Positions 43,205-52,170 of a DNA stretch of 64,000 nt are shown in pieces. How positions within the stretch are numbered: position 1 is the first letter of the stretch; each line of letters starts with the position of its first letter. The translations under genes were made by a program, and so were the position numbers. Origin of the DNA: an uncultured Prevotellaceae bacterium. GTDB lineage: Bacteria > Bacteroidota > Bacteroidia > Bacteroidales > Bacteroidaceae. Under the pieces are notes generated by a model. The model had not been told where the DNA came from. It ran no database searches and saw only the letters and a program-made list of their open reading frames with translations. The stretch spans positions 17,391 to 81,390 of the forward strand of contig CAMJZV010000015.1 in the NCBI GenBank assembly GCA_946410305.1, given 5' to 3'.

Positions 43205-45691
43205 TTAGAAATGATAGCCTACAGTCACCATGAACCAACGGCCTTTTTGGGGTACGAGCTTGGTGCTCATGCCACTCAGGAATCGTTGGGTATTGAAGAC
43301 GTTATGGACATTGGCGCCAAGCGTCAGTTGACCAATCTGGTATTCCGCACCGACGTTGCACAGCAGACTGGCCTTGATGTCGCGCTGGTAGACAATGTGT
43401 TCGCTGGCCTCTCCAGCCAGTTCTGTCCACTCAGCAGCAGCTTCCATGTTGCCCCGTTCTATAGCGTCAACGGCATATGCTGCGTACCTCAGGGCAGAGA
43501 AGAATTGTACGACATCGGAGTTGTAGGTGGTCTGTTTGCTGTTGAAAGCCAAGTGGGTATGCAGTTTCAACTGTTTGGTGGCTTGCCAGCCCAGCACGAG
43601 GTTTGATACGACCTTCGGCGTGTTGTTGTTGGCATTGATTTCCTGTAAAGCCAGCTTGTTTCTGATGGTATTCATCCAGGAGAAGTTGAAGTCGGCCGTG
43701 AACTTACGCTGGTGGTAGTTGGCCATCAGCTCTATACCGAGGGTTTTGTTATTGCCTTCGTTGAGATACTCGATGATGTGGGTGACAATCAGGTCGCTGG
43801 CACGGTTATAGAAGAAGTTTGCCTCGAAGTTGAGTCCCTTGATCCATTCTGTACCGGCAAAGGAGAACTGAAGGGAGTGCATGGATTCCGGGTTCAGCGC
43901 TTCTGCGTCGTCTACATTCTCTAGAGGTATGGACGACATCATTGTCGAGAGGACGAGATTGGTCTTGCGATAGAGGTAAGGAGCGTCGACAAAGGATTTG
44001 GAATAGCTAAGCTTCACGTTCCATTTCGGCTGCAGGAAGATGAATGCCAGACGAGGCGACCACTCGTTGGCACGACTGTTGTTGTAGCGTACCTTATGGT
44101 CGTAGCGTACACCTGCATTGACAATCAGCGGACCCCACTGATGCTTCAGCTGAGCGAAGGCATTGTAGAAGTCTTCGTGGCCTTTGCCTATTCTTGCCAA
44201 ATCATAGGACTCATGGGTTGTCGACGTGTAGTCGTAGACGATGTTGTAGCGCATGTCGTCAAGCTGGAAGTGCGAGTATTCTGCTCCTAACATCAGGGAA
44301 CCTTTATGGTGGTCATTGTTGATGTACTGGTAGTCGCTCTTCAGCTGTATGCCGTACGACTGTTCCTGCCCGTTCAGGTTTCGTGCGGTACCGTTGTGCT
44401 CAAAAGCTTCCGAGATCTCTGGAGAGCTGTTGAAAAAGGCACCGAATTCCTCCATCGGATAATCGCTAACAACCTGATAGTGGGTTAGCTCGCTGTTGTC
44501 GTAGGTGAGGGCACCCTTCAGGTGCAGCTTGTCCCATTGGTGCTCGTAGCTCAGATTGGCATGACGAGAGCGGGTGGAAAAGCTTGGCGTTATGCCGTCG
44601 AAAGTTCTGTACTCGTCATACTGGTAAGGCTTGGACAGCGTACTCATGGTCAGCGGAGAGAGCACTTGCGAGAAATGTGTGTCGAAGAGAAACTCCAAGT
44701 CTTTCCACTTCATCTGTATGCCAAAGTCGAAGGACGGCTTTTTGCCAATGCAACCTACTGTCACCTCGTCGGTGGCCTGGTCATAGATATCTTCTTCCAG
44801 TTCGGGCTTGAGAGTCTCTCCATTGCTCTTGTAGATGCTGCCCCAGACGAACAGATCGAGATCGAAGTAGCGTTTGCCGAAGAGGATGTCGCCTTTGAGC
44901 TGTCCATAGTTACCGATGCCAGCCTTGACATCGACACCGTTGACATCGGAACCCTGTTGGGTGATGAGGTTGACGACGGCTGTCAGTGCTACACCGCCAT
45001 AGAGTGACGAGGCAGGGCCTCGCAGCACCTCTATCTGCTTCAGCTTCTCTAGGCTGATGCTGAAGTCGGGAGCGCTGATATTGGTGGCAAAGCTGTTTAG
45101 GCGGTGGCCATTGAGCATGATAAGAATTTTCTCCTGACCATTACTGTAGATGCCACGCATGGAGATGTTGATGTCGTCGTTGCTGTCAACGATGTGCATG
45201 CCTGGAACATAAGCCGCCAACACCTCCTGCAGGTTGCGCGCTCCAGAGTTGCGTATCATCTCCTGCGTGATAAGGGTGGTGGGAACAGGTACCTCGGCCT
45301 GACTTTCAGCCTGACTGGAGGCTGTCGTGATGGTTGCCGTACGACCTGCCTTGATATTTTCCACGATATCGATGAATCGTTGGGAGTCGTTGGCACTGGT
45401 ACTGAAGTAAGGGTTCTCGTCAAGCAGCTGACTGGCATACGTTCGAGCCCGTTCGTTGTCATCCATTGCTAATGCACAGAGCGACAGCAGGCGCAGGGCA
45501 CTCTGGCGGATAGTGCCAGTAAAGTCTCTCATATTGGTGGAGAGTAGCTGCTGAGCCTGTTCAATGCGGCCAATATCGTATTCCGACTCCGCTTCCTGAT
45601 AGATGGTGCGGAATCGCTCGTCGTCGCTCTGAGCCATCAGCAGCAGAGAACCACAGCAAAGAAAAGTGAGAAGGAATAGGCGTTTCAGCAT
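43205..45691 (-). CDS. TonB-dependent receptor with N-terminal helical repeat domain
   Basis: 828 residues from ATG 45691 (MLKRLFLLTFLCCGSLLLMA). After the signal comes a helical TPR-like region (about 22-120; 'IRQSALRLLSLCALAMDDNE'). The plug is at about 145-260 ('EMIRNSGARNLQEVLAAYV', 'INISMRGIYSNGQEKILIML', 'VLRGPASSLYGGVALTAVVN') and a 22-strand-type barrel ends in 'RWFMVTVGYHF'. The N-terminal domain is neither the STN nor the carboxypeptidase-like domain usual in this phylum. It starts 14 bp inside the kinase gene's end, so it is the last gene of the signalling operon. The ligand is unknown. Confidence 0.88.
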   Translation of the reverse strand: MLKRLFLLTFLCCGSLLLMAQSDDERFRTIYQEAESEYDIGRIEQAQQLLSTNMRDFTGTIRQSALRLLSLCALAMDDNERARTYASQLLDENPYFSTSANDSQRFIDIVENIKAGRTATITTASSQAESQAEVPVPTTLITQEMIRNSGARNLQEVLAAYVPGMHIVDSNDDINISMRGIYSNGQEKILIMLNGHRLNSFATNISAPDFSISLEKLKQIEVLRGPASSLYGGVALTAVVNLITQQGSDVNGVDVKAGIGNYGQLKGDILFGKRYFDLDLFVWGSIYKSNGETLKPELEEDIYDQATDEVTVGCIGKKPSFDFGIQMKWKDLEFLFDTHFSQVLSPLTMSTLSKPYQYDEYRTFDGITPSFSTRSRHANLSYEHQWDKLHLKGALTYDNSELTHYQVVSDYPMEEFGAFFNSSPEISEAFEHNGTARNLNGQEQSYGIQLKSDYQYINNDHHKGSLMLGAEYSHFQLDDMRYNIVYDYTSTTHESYDLARIGKGHEDFYNAFAQLKHQWGPLIVNAGVRYDHKVRYNNSRANEWSPRLAFIFLQPKWNVKLSYSKSFVDAPYLYRKTNLVLSTMMSSIPLENVDDAEALNPESMHSLQFSFAGTEWIKGLNFEANFFYNRASDLIVTHIIEYLNEGNNKTLGIELMANYHQRKFTADFNFSWMNTIRNKLALQEINANNNTPKVVSNLVLGWQATKQLKLHTHLAFNSKQTTYNSDVVQFFSALRYAAYAVDAIERGNMEAAAEWTELAGEASEHIVYQRDIKASLLCNVGAEYQIGQLTLGANVHNVFNTQRFLSGMSTKLVPQKGRWFMVTVGYHF

Positions 45692-45704
45692 AGACGTCAC
45701 AGTT

Positions 45705-46529
45705 TTACTTGGTTCTGATGGGCAGGGTGATGGTGAAGCTGGTGCCTTGTCCGTCTGCAGACTCAAAAGTGAGACGACCACCATGATGCTGCTCAATGAT
45801 ATCGCGCGTGATGCCCATGCCGAGACCTGTTCCCTCGCCAACAGGTTTGGTAGTGAAGAAGTTCTCGTAGAGGTGTTGCTTCACGTCGTCAGTCATTCCC
45901 ATGCCGTTGTCATCAATAGTAATCACCGCATTGTCTTCGTGTGAAGATACGCTCACTTTGATAGTCGGTGTATAGCCGTTGAGCTCTGTCTGGGCTTTCT
46001 TCCAGACGGCATAGCAGGCATTGTTGACAATGTTAAGCACAGCACGGCTCAGCTCGTGGGGAATCACCATCATTTGGGGCAATGCGTCCTGATAATCCTC
46101 TTGAATACTGATATTGAAGTTCTTGTGATGGGCACGAAGGGCGTGGTAGGACAGCCAGACATACTCCCTGACGAGTTTGCGGATATCGGTAGGCAAGAAT
46201 TCATTCTCCTTACCGCGCGATACCATCAGGATGTCCTGAACGATGCTGACGGCACGTTCGCCATGCTCAGCAATCTTCTTGAGGTTTTCCTTCAGGTCGG
46301 CCATGATGTCTTCTGCCTCCTCATGGTCGTCCTCTGACAGCTTATCAGCATTGTCCTCAACGATTTCCGATAGGTCGTCGAGCAGCTTTTCAGAGAGTTT
46401 GCTGAAGTTGATGACGAAGTTCAGCGGATTCTGAATCTCATGGGCTATTCCTGCACTCAGAGTGCCTAGCGACGCCAGTTTCTCCTGCTGCTTCAGTTGC
46501 TGTTGCAAGATTTCTATTTGTTTCTCCAT
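45705..46529 (-). CDS. Soluble histidine kinase with intact H-box and no sensor domain
   Basis: 274 residues, no membrane helix. A short coiled coil (1-18) leads into the dimerisation helix with the phosphoacceptor His30 (GTLSAGIAHEIQNPLNF). A long charged helical insert (about 50-95, rich in Glu/Asp) precedes the HATPase_c domain: N box 'NIVNNACYAVWKK', G1 'DDNGMGM', and F/G2 'FFTTKPVGEGTGLGMG'. All kinase motifs are present. It lacks any input domain, and its dimerisation region closely resembles that of the propeller sensor encoded 6 bp upstream. Signal input through heterodimerisation with that protein is an attractive inference. Confidence 0.9.
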   Translation of the reverse strand: MEKQIEILQQQLKQQEKLASLGTLSAGIAHEIQNPLNFVINFSKLSEKLLDDLSEIVEDNADKLSEDDHEEAEDIMADLKENLKKIAEHGERAVSIVQDILMVSRGKENEFLPTDIRKLVREYVWLSYHALRAHHKNFNISIQEDYQDALPQMMVIPHELSRAVLNIVNNACYAVWKKAQTELNGYTPTIKVSVSSHEDNAVITIDDNGMGMTDDVKQHLYENFFTTKPVGEGTGLGMGITRDIIEQHHGGRLTFESADGQGTSFTITLPIRTK

Positions 46530-46535
46530 AGCCTT

Positions 46536-49301
46536 TTATCGTTCAAGGGGTATTGTAATGGTTAGTTCTGTATACACGTTTTTCTCGGACTGTACCGTGA
46601 TGTCGCCTCCATGGTTCTGCACAATCTCACGGCTAAGGTAGAGACCTACACCCGATGCCTCGCCTGTGGTCTTCGTTGTGAAGAACGGGTCGAAGACTTT
46701 GTTGATAATGGTCTCTTCGATACCGATTCCATTGTCGCGAAGGCGTATGACGGCATATTGCTCGTCGGTGGTCAGCAGCACACGGATTTCTCCTTCTGTG
46801 TGGTCGCGGGCGATGCGTTTGTTGATGGCATAAACAGCATTGCCAAGGATGTTCATAATGGCTTTGCCGAGATGTTCGGCATTACCCATGATGCGCACCT
46901 CGGACGTTGGAATACTGAACACCACCTTGATGGGCCCACTGGCCAAGTCTTTCTCATAGAAATGGCGAAGCGTCTCTTCCGTCTGTTTCAGCAGTGCCTT
47001 CAGGTCCATGCTAACGATGCCTCCACTATGGTCTTTCAGCATCTCCTCCATGGCCTTCAGCGTGCGTGTGGTGTTGGCACCGTGTTCACCCACCTTCTGG
47101 AGGTTGCCGTCGAGCATGCTCAATACGTCTAGGGTATCTTCGTAGTTCTCTGTGTCCATGTGCTCCTTCTCGTCCTCGATATTGGCTGTCACATCTTTCA
47201 CCAGTCCCTGCGAGAGTTTTGCGAAGTTGTTGATATAGTTCAGCGGATTCAGGATGCGGTCTATCAGGCCCTGTGTCAGCTTACCAACAGTTGCCATTTT
47301 CTCGAGACGAACCACCTCTGAGGTGCGTTCCTGGACTAACAGCTCCAGACGACGCTTGTCGCGCTCGAGGCGATAGAGGCGCAGACGTACCAGCAGATAG
47401 ATGATGACTACTGTTGATAGGATGTAGAACAGCATGAAATACCAGCGCATGTAGACGGGCGGAGTGATATAGAACTGAATGCTCGATACATTTGTGACAC
47501 GTCCGAAAGCGTCGCGCGCCTGTACCTCAAACAAATGTTCGCGATACGACAAGTTGGAGTACTCTTCATGTGTTTCTGTGTCCCATGTTGACCAGTTGCC
47601 ATTGTCCAGACGTGTACGATACAGCGTTTTCAATAGGAGCGACTGGTAGTCGGTAGAGAAATAGAAGGTGATATGACTATCCTTGTCGGACAAGTTGGGT
47701 AATTTCTCAGGTTGTTCACCACAACTGCCCCATAGGATGCTGTCTTTTCCGTGTAGGTAGATAGAGCGGATGCGCAGCTGGGGCTTCTCTTGCCTCAGAG
47801 GATCCTGATAGGTGTGTCCTATGACGGTAATGCCCCTGTCACCACCCATCCATACCAGAGGCCCCTCATGAGCCATAGCGCGGATGGAGAAATCCATAAG
47901 CGGATAGACGATGCTCGACATCTGTTCGTTGCGTTTGTCACCCTTTATAGCATAGATGTGCTTACCTTTGTTGTTGGTGAGCCAGAGGTAGTCTTCGTTG
48001 TCTGCATAGCTGAAAGACGGGTAAGGGAAGGGCTTCTCCGTCAGTGGCGTAACCAGCGTTACCTTATTGTGATAGCTGACGATAGTCGCTGTTTCTTTTT
48101 CAATATCAAGAGCCGGGGTAAAACGGTGTCCGTCAGTACTTTTCCAGATGTGGCCATACAAGTTCTGTACCCATAGCACCCCTTGTGCGTCACGCTCTAT
48201 CTTGACAACCTTATCGATGTCGCCAACAATTCTGCGTATGCCATTGGTGGAGGTAAAGAATAGTCCTTCTGACTCTCCACTATAGTAGCCGCCGTCCGTT
48301 ACCAACAATGACATCACGTTGTCTGTGCTTAGGTGGCTGACCTTTCCGTTCTCGCTGATGCGATAGAGACCATCGGCAGTAGCAGCGAGCATACTCTTCC
48401 CTTGCTGGACCATTTGCCAACAGATATAGGAAATCTCAGGAATCTTGACGAAGTGCTTCCCTTGCAGATAATACACTCCATATTGGGTACCGGCATAGAG
48501 CCTGTCTCCCCACATGTAAAGTGATACGACCTCACCACGCAAGCCTTCGTTGGAAGTAAAATGGGTATAGATGGAAGGGAAGGCAATACAGAAAATACCA
48601 TTATCGGTAGCCCCCCAGACATGGCCATGTCCGTCGTAGGTGATGAATTTCACATTGTTCGAGCAGAGACCATTGTCTTCTGTAATACGAAACAGCTCCT
48701 TATTATTCTTGTTGACGAAGATAACGCCAGCACCATCAGTGGTCAGCGCCTTGAAGCCTTGCTCCAGTTCCTGACACTGGTTGATATGGTCTTCACCGAT
48801 GAAAGTCGACGCTCCACTCTTGGGAAGTTTCTCACCAGCAGCCCATACGACGGCTTCGTTACGGATGCTGTATATTCTCTTGTCGTTAACGAGGAAATAG
48901 ATGTGTCCGCTCTTCTCCCAGATCCATTGCACCTCGCCTTGGAAAACGTTCTGTTTGTCAATGCTATGTAACTGCGGCAGTCCTTTGTCTGACACTGTCA
49001 GATAACCGATATAGTTGTATCCGCCTGTCCAGATGGTGCCTTTAGAGTCACGGAAAAGGGTTGTGATGCGTGTCACACTGGGAGTATGCAGCATGTGCCA
49101 TTCTGATTGGTCGAAGTAGAGGAGTCCTTCAAAATTGGCCACATACACCATACCGTTCTCTCCCGTCATGATGTCGAAGTTCTGGCTGTTGCCTCCGTAT
49201 TCTGTAGCGGTAAAGTTGCGAATAAACGGAATGCCCTGTGCCAGCGCTGTGAATAGAGAACACTGTGTAATAAATAGCGTAAGGAGCAGTAGTCTCTTCA
49301 T
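46536..49301 (-). CDS. Two-component propeller sensor kinase lacking the phosphoacceptor histidine
   Basis: 921 residues from ATG 49301 (ATGA overlap with the WD40 gene). After a signal peptide (1-21), residues about 22-520 form periplasmic propeller repeats of the Reg_prop type (GMVYVANFEGLLYFD, GTIWTGGYNYIGYL). A Y_Y_Y domain lies at about 530-610 and one membrane helix at about 620-640. A coiled coil (LERDKRRLELLVQERTSEV) leads to the kinase part. The H-box reads TQGLIDRILNPLNYINNF: the HE pair of the neighbouring kinase is replaced by Asp681-Arg682. The HATPase domain is complete (NILGNAVYAI, DNGIGI, GEASGVGLYLSREI). Unlike typical Bacteroidota hybrid systems it has no receiver and no HTH domain. 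Confidence 0.9.
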   Translation of the reverse strand: MKRLLLLTLFITQCSLFTALAQGIPFIRNFTATEYGGNSQNFDIMTGENGMVYVANFEGLLYFDQSEWHMLHTPSVTRITTLFRDSKGTIWTGGYNYIGYLTVSDKGLPQLHSIDKQNVFQGEVQWIWEKSGHIYFLVNDKRIYSIRNEAVVWAAGEKLPKSGASTFIGEDHINQCQELEQGFKALTTDGAGVIFVNKNNKELFRITEDNGLCSNNVKFITYDGHGHVWGATDNGIFCIAFPSIYTHFTSNEGLRGEVVSLYMWGDRLYAGTQYGVYYLQGKHFVKIPEISYICWQMVQQGKSMLAATADGLYRISENGKVSHLSTDNVMSLLVTDGGYYSGESEGLFFTSTNGIRRIVGDIDKVVKIERDAQGVLWVQNLYGHIWKSTDGHRFTPALDIEKETATIVSYHNKVTLVTPLTEKPFPYPSFSYADNEDYLWLTNNKGKHIYAIKGDKRNEQMSSIVYPLMDFSIRAMAHEGPLVWMGGDRGITVIGHTYQDPLRQEKPQLRIRSIYLHGKDSILWGSCGEQPEKLPNLSDKDSHITFYFSTDYQSLLLKTLYRTRLDNGNWSTWDTETHEEYSNLSYREHLFEVQARDAFGRVTNVSSIQFYITPPVYMRWYFMLFYILSTVVIIYLLVRLRLYRLERDKRRLELLVQERTSEVVRLEKMATVGKLTQGLIDRILNPLNYINNFAKLSQGLVKDVTANIEDEKEHMDTENYEDTLDVLSMLDGNLQKVGEHGANTTRTLKAMEEMLKDHSGGIVSMDLKALLKQTEETLRHFYEKDLASGPIKVVFSIPTSEVRIMGNAEHLGKAIMNILGNAVYAINKRIARDHTEGEIRVLLTTDEQYAVIRLRDNGIGIEETIINKVFDPFFTTKTTGEASGVGLYLSREIVQNHGGDITVQSEKNVYTELTITIPLER

Positions 49302-50866
49302 GGCTGTCCCTCCTTTCTGCCGATAAAGGTTTCGTATGGAATGTTCTTTCCGATGTAGTAGTCCCATTCCTCATGTGTCATATTGCGCTTCAGACGGTTT
49401 TTCAGCATCTGGCGCATCATGGGGATGGAGATGAGCGACTCAGCGATGTTTCCTTTCTGGTCACTGCACCAAACGGCTTCCTTTTTGTCGTCGAAGGTGA
49501 AGTTCATTATCCATCCATCGTTCTGAATGATAGGCATGGGCTCTATCTTGCTACGATCTACAATCCAGAGATTCAACAGTCCATCGTAGCTGGCAGAATG
49601 AATGCGCCAGTTGATAATCTTCATCTTAGTAACGCGAGAACGGTGGCCTACCAGCTTCTGCATCTTGCCCTGAGGGTTGACGTACCAGATGCTGCCGTCA
49701 TTCATGCCATAGGCTATGATCTTTGTACTCTTACTGCTGGCAAAGGATGTCACTTGTCCGTCGAAAGGAAGTTTTGTACTCTCTATTTTGTCGAGGCCCT
49801 TGATAAGGAGCATGCGTTGATGGTCATCGAAGATGCAGGGGTAATTGTCGTAGCGATGGACTGACACCACCTTGTAGGGCAGCTGGCAGGTACGTGTAAT
49901 GGCGTTCTTCTCCATGTCAAAAATAGCCATGCCGCGTTCGCCAACCAGTAGCATGTCGTTGTTTAACGGCTCTAGTTTGATGAGCGTTCCCAGGTTGTCC
50001 ACAGGAATAACCTTGAAGAGGTTATTACCTTTTAACACCAGGTGACCTGTACGACTGACAGCATAGATGATTTTCTTGGTGCGGTTGATGAATACGTCGC
50101 GGAAGTCGAAACGACTGTCCTGCAACAGCGTGGTGGTGGTCAGACGACCGTCTGACTCGATGTGTTCCATGAGCTCGCCATAACCGCTGCAGGTGACAAA
50201 ATGCTTGGTGCCGTCGTTATAGAATGCCAGGTCGTGAACAATTCCTTTATGACGGGACCAGTTGTGTCTGGAATTGCTACACATAACTAGCGACTGATAG
50301 ACGTCCGACACATAGTCGTTACCACGATAGCGCATATTATACATCTGGGCGGCATAGGCCAGAAGGGTTGCCAGTTCCTGATTGCCCGACTTCATCTGTT
50401 TGATAGCGACATCGCCCAATTGTCTGGCCAAAGTGAGGTAACCTAACGTATCGGCTACACGTTTCTGATATTCTGCTTCAATACGCTGCTGGTCAGCAAT
50501 CGTACGCTGGTTCTTAGCCACCTCTGAGGCTGCCACAGCTCGCCGTTCTGCCTCTAAAGCGTTCTGTCGCTCGCTCTCGGCATTCTGGCGCATCATCTCG
50601 GCAATAGCCGTCTGATGCTCTGCTTTCTCACGTTGTTCGTCACTGATGCGGCGCTCCTGATTGGCAATCTCCTCCATCTGAGCGTTGACGCGCTGCATTA
50701 CAACCGACTGCTTTTCTTGCTTTGTCAGTATGACAAGCTGCTCTTCCAGTTGGCGGGTTTTCTCGGTCTCTTCAACATATTGATGCCAAAGAACTACCAA
50801 TCCGATTCCCATTATCAGGGCAGTACAGGAGACTGCGAGCGTGCTTGTCTTGCCAAAGAATTTCAT
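49298..50866 (-). CDS. Membrane-anchored coiled-coil protein with WD40-like propeller
   Basis: 522 residues. One N-terminal membrane helix (about 8-27) is followed by a long Glu/Gln/Arg-rich coiled coil (about 30-150; repeats such as NAESERQNALEAERRAVAAS). A short helical part (about 155-190) precedes WD40-like beta repeats (about 200-480; GHRSRVTKMKIINWRIHSAS, YDGLLNLW). The last 35 residues (RNMTHEEWDYYIGKNIPYE) match the tail found behind WD40 domains in caspase-like and NTPase signalling proteins of this phylum. The catalytic head of those proteins is replaced by the membrane coil. It is flanked by ATGA overlaps on both sides. Confidence 0.85.
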   Translation of the reverse strand: MKFFGKTSTLAVSCTALIMGIGLVVLWHQYVEETEKTRQLEEQLVILTKQEKQSVVMQRVNAQMEEIANQERRISDEQREKAEHQTAIAEMMRQNAESERQNALEAERRAVAASEVAKNQRTIADQQRIEAEYQKRVADTLGYLTLARQLGDVAIKQMKSGNQELATLLAYAAQMYNMRYRGNDYVSDVYQSLVMCSNSRHNWSRHKGIVHDLAFYNDGTKHFVTCSGYGELMEHIESDGRLTTTTLLQDSRFDFRDVFINRTKKIIYAVSRTGHLVLKGNNLFKVIPVDNLGTLIKLEPLNNDMLLVGERGMAIFDMEKNAITRTCQLPYKVVSVHRYDNYPCIFDDHQRMLLIKGLDKIESTKLPFDGQVTSFASSKSTKIIAYGMNDGSIWYVNPQGKMQKLVGHRSRVTKMKIINWRIHSASYDGLLNLWIVDRSKIEPMPIIQNDGWIMNFTFDDKKEAVWCSDQKGNIAESLISIPMMRQMLKNRLKRNMTHEEWDYYIGKNIPYETFIGRKEGQP

Positions 50867-52032
50867 GCTTTGCGTTTCAGTGCCATTAGGGTGATGTCAT
50901 CGCTTTGTGCTGCATTGCCGGTAAAGGCTTTCACGTCAGCCAGTTGCTGGTCTATGATGGTTTGACAGTCGCTGCCGCTTTGGTGCCCCAGAAAATGCAA
51001 CATACGCTCGTCGCCATATTCTTCAGATGCTTCATTCATGGCTTCATTGACGCCATCTGTATACATCAATAAAGTGTCGCCAACATCCAGGTGTGCTTGA
51101 TGGCTGCTGTAGTCGAGGCCGTTGACGGCTCCTATCATGCAGTTGTCGCTCACGGGCAGCATCTCTACGGTTCCGTTGGCCTTGATAATGACTGGTGAGT
51201 TGTGACCTGCATTGCAATAGACGAAATCGCCTGTCGTAATGTCGTAGATGGCATAGAAGACGGTGACAAACATACAGTCAATCGATTCCTTGCTAAGCAG
51301 CTCGTTAGATTTTTTCATACACTCACCTGATGTAATGCCTTGCATACCCACAGTGCGTATCAGTGTACGGCTGACGGCCATGAAGATGGCGGCGGGAATA
51401 CCCTTGCCACTTACGTCGGCTATAACCAGTCCGATACGGTCTTTGTCGATACGGAAGAAGTCGTAGAAGTCGCCTCCAACATCCTTGGCGGGAATCATGC
51501 GGGCGGCAAGTTCCATTTCTGCATCATTCTCAGGGAATGGAGGGAAGATTCGTGGAAGAATAGCCTGCTGGATTTCTGCAGCTACGGCCAGGTCGGTCTT
51601 CAGCGATTCCAGCTGGTCGTGTTCCTGCTGTGAACGGCGGATGTAGTCAATTTGTTCTACGGCCTTCTCAATGGTGATGGCCAAATCGTCAAGGTCGATG
51701 GGTTTAGTGGCAAAGTCGAAGGCGCCGTTGTTCATGGCCGAACGGATGTTACCCATATCTCCGTAAGCCGAAACCATGATACACTTCAAGGCAGGGTTCT
51801 GCATCTCGTTAATCTTGGTGAGCAACGTAAGACCATCCATTTCGGGCATGTTGATGTCAGAAAGGATAATGCTAATATCTTTCTGGTTGAGCAAGATGGT
51901 CAGTGCTTCGAGACCGTTATGGGCAAAAAAGAATTCATATTCTCCCTTGCGTATTTTTCTACGGAAATATTGTGTCAGAAGCAACTCGAGATCCATCTCG
52001 TCGTCAACACTGAGTATTTTTACGGAATCCAT
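50863..52032 (-). CDS. Response regulator with RsbU/SpoIIE-type PP2C phosphatase output
   Basis: 389 residues. The receiver domain (about 4-122) has phosphoacceptor Asp59 in LSDINMPEMDG, acidic pocket VDDEMD and Lys in ATKPIDL. A coiled-coil linker follows (about 125-160). The PP2C/SpoIIE domain (about 165-389) keeps metal ligands in 'DVGGDFYDFF', 'DVSGKGIPAAIFMA', 'LMYTDGVNEA' and 'SDDITLMAL'. This type dephosphorylates STAS-domain anti-anti-sigma factors, none of which is encoded nearby. First gene of the signalling operon, with a -7 box TAACTTTG at 52070-52063. Confidence 0.93.
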   Translation of the reverse strand: MDSVKILSVDDEMDLELLLTQYFRRKIRKGEYEFFFAHNGLEALTILLNQKDISIILSDINMPEMDGLTLLTKINEMQNPALKCIMVSAYGDMGNIRSAMNNGAFDFATKPIDLDDLAITIEKAVEQIDYIRRSQQEHDQLESLKTDLAVAAEIQQAILPRIFPPFPENDAEMELAARMIPAKDVGGDFYDFFRIDKDRIGLVIADVSGKGIPAAIFMAVSRTLIRTVGMQGITSGECMKKSNELLSKESIDCMFVTVFYAIYDITTGDFVYCNAGHNSPVIIKANGTVEMLPVSDNCMIGAVNGLDYSSHQAHLDVGDTLLMYTDGVNEAMNEASEEYGDERMLHFLGHQSGSDCQTIIDQQLADVKAFTGNAAQSDDITLMALKRKA

Positions 52033-52062
52033 TGTTGTTTTGGGTTATTCGTTAAATTGGTA

Positions 52063-52070
52063 CAAAGTTA
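52063..52070 (-). promoter_or_regulatory. -7 promoter element of the PP2C/WD40/kinase/receptor operon
   Basis: TAACTTTG is read on the minus strand, 30 nt upstream of the response regulator ATG. It is the only clear promoter for the five co-directional genes down to 43205. Confidence 0.6.
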
Positions 52071-52155
52071 TAAAAAAAGAAGAAGAGTGCAAAGGAAATA
52101 GCTGTTTTTTTTGTTTTTTCCTCGTTTTTTTTGGTAGGATGTTGGAAATGTTTAG

Positions 52156-52163
52156 TAACTTTG
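52156..52163 (+). promoter_or_regulatory. -7 promoter element of the ATP-grasp-like gene, leaderless arrangement
   Basis: TAACTTTG ends 7 nt before ATG 52171. If translation starts at the next in-frame ATG (52177), the leader would still be only a few bases long. Confidence 0.6.
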
Positions 52164-52170
52164 CACTCTG

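Noticed and set aside
49298..52032. Anti-phage defence operon (PP2C plus WD40)
   Set aside because: There is no nuclease, NADase, pore-forming or other effector, and the kinases and TonB receptor point to envelope signalling.
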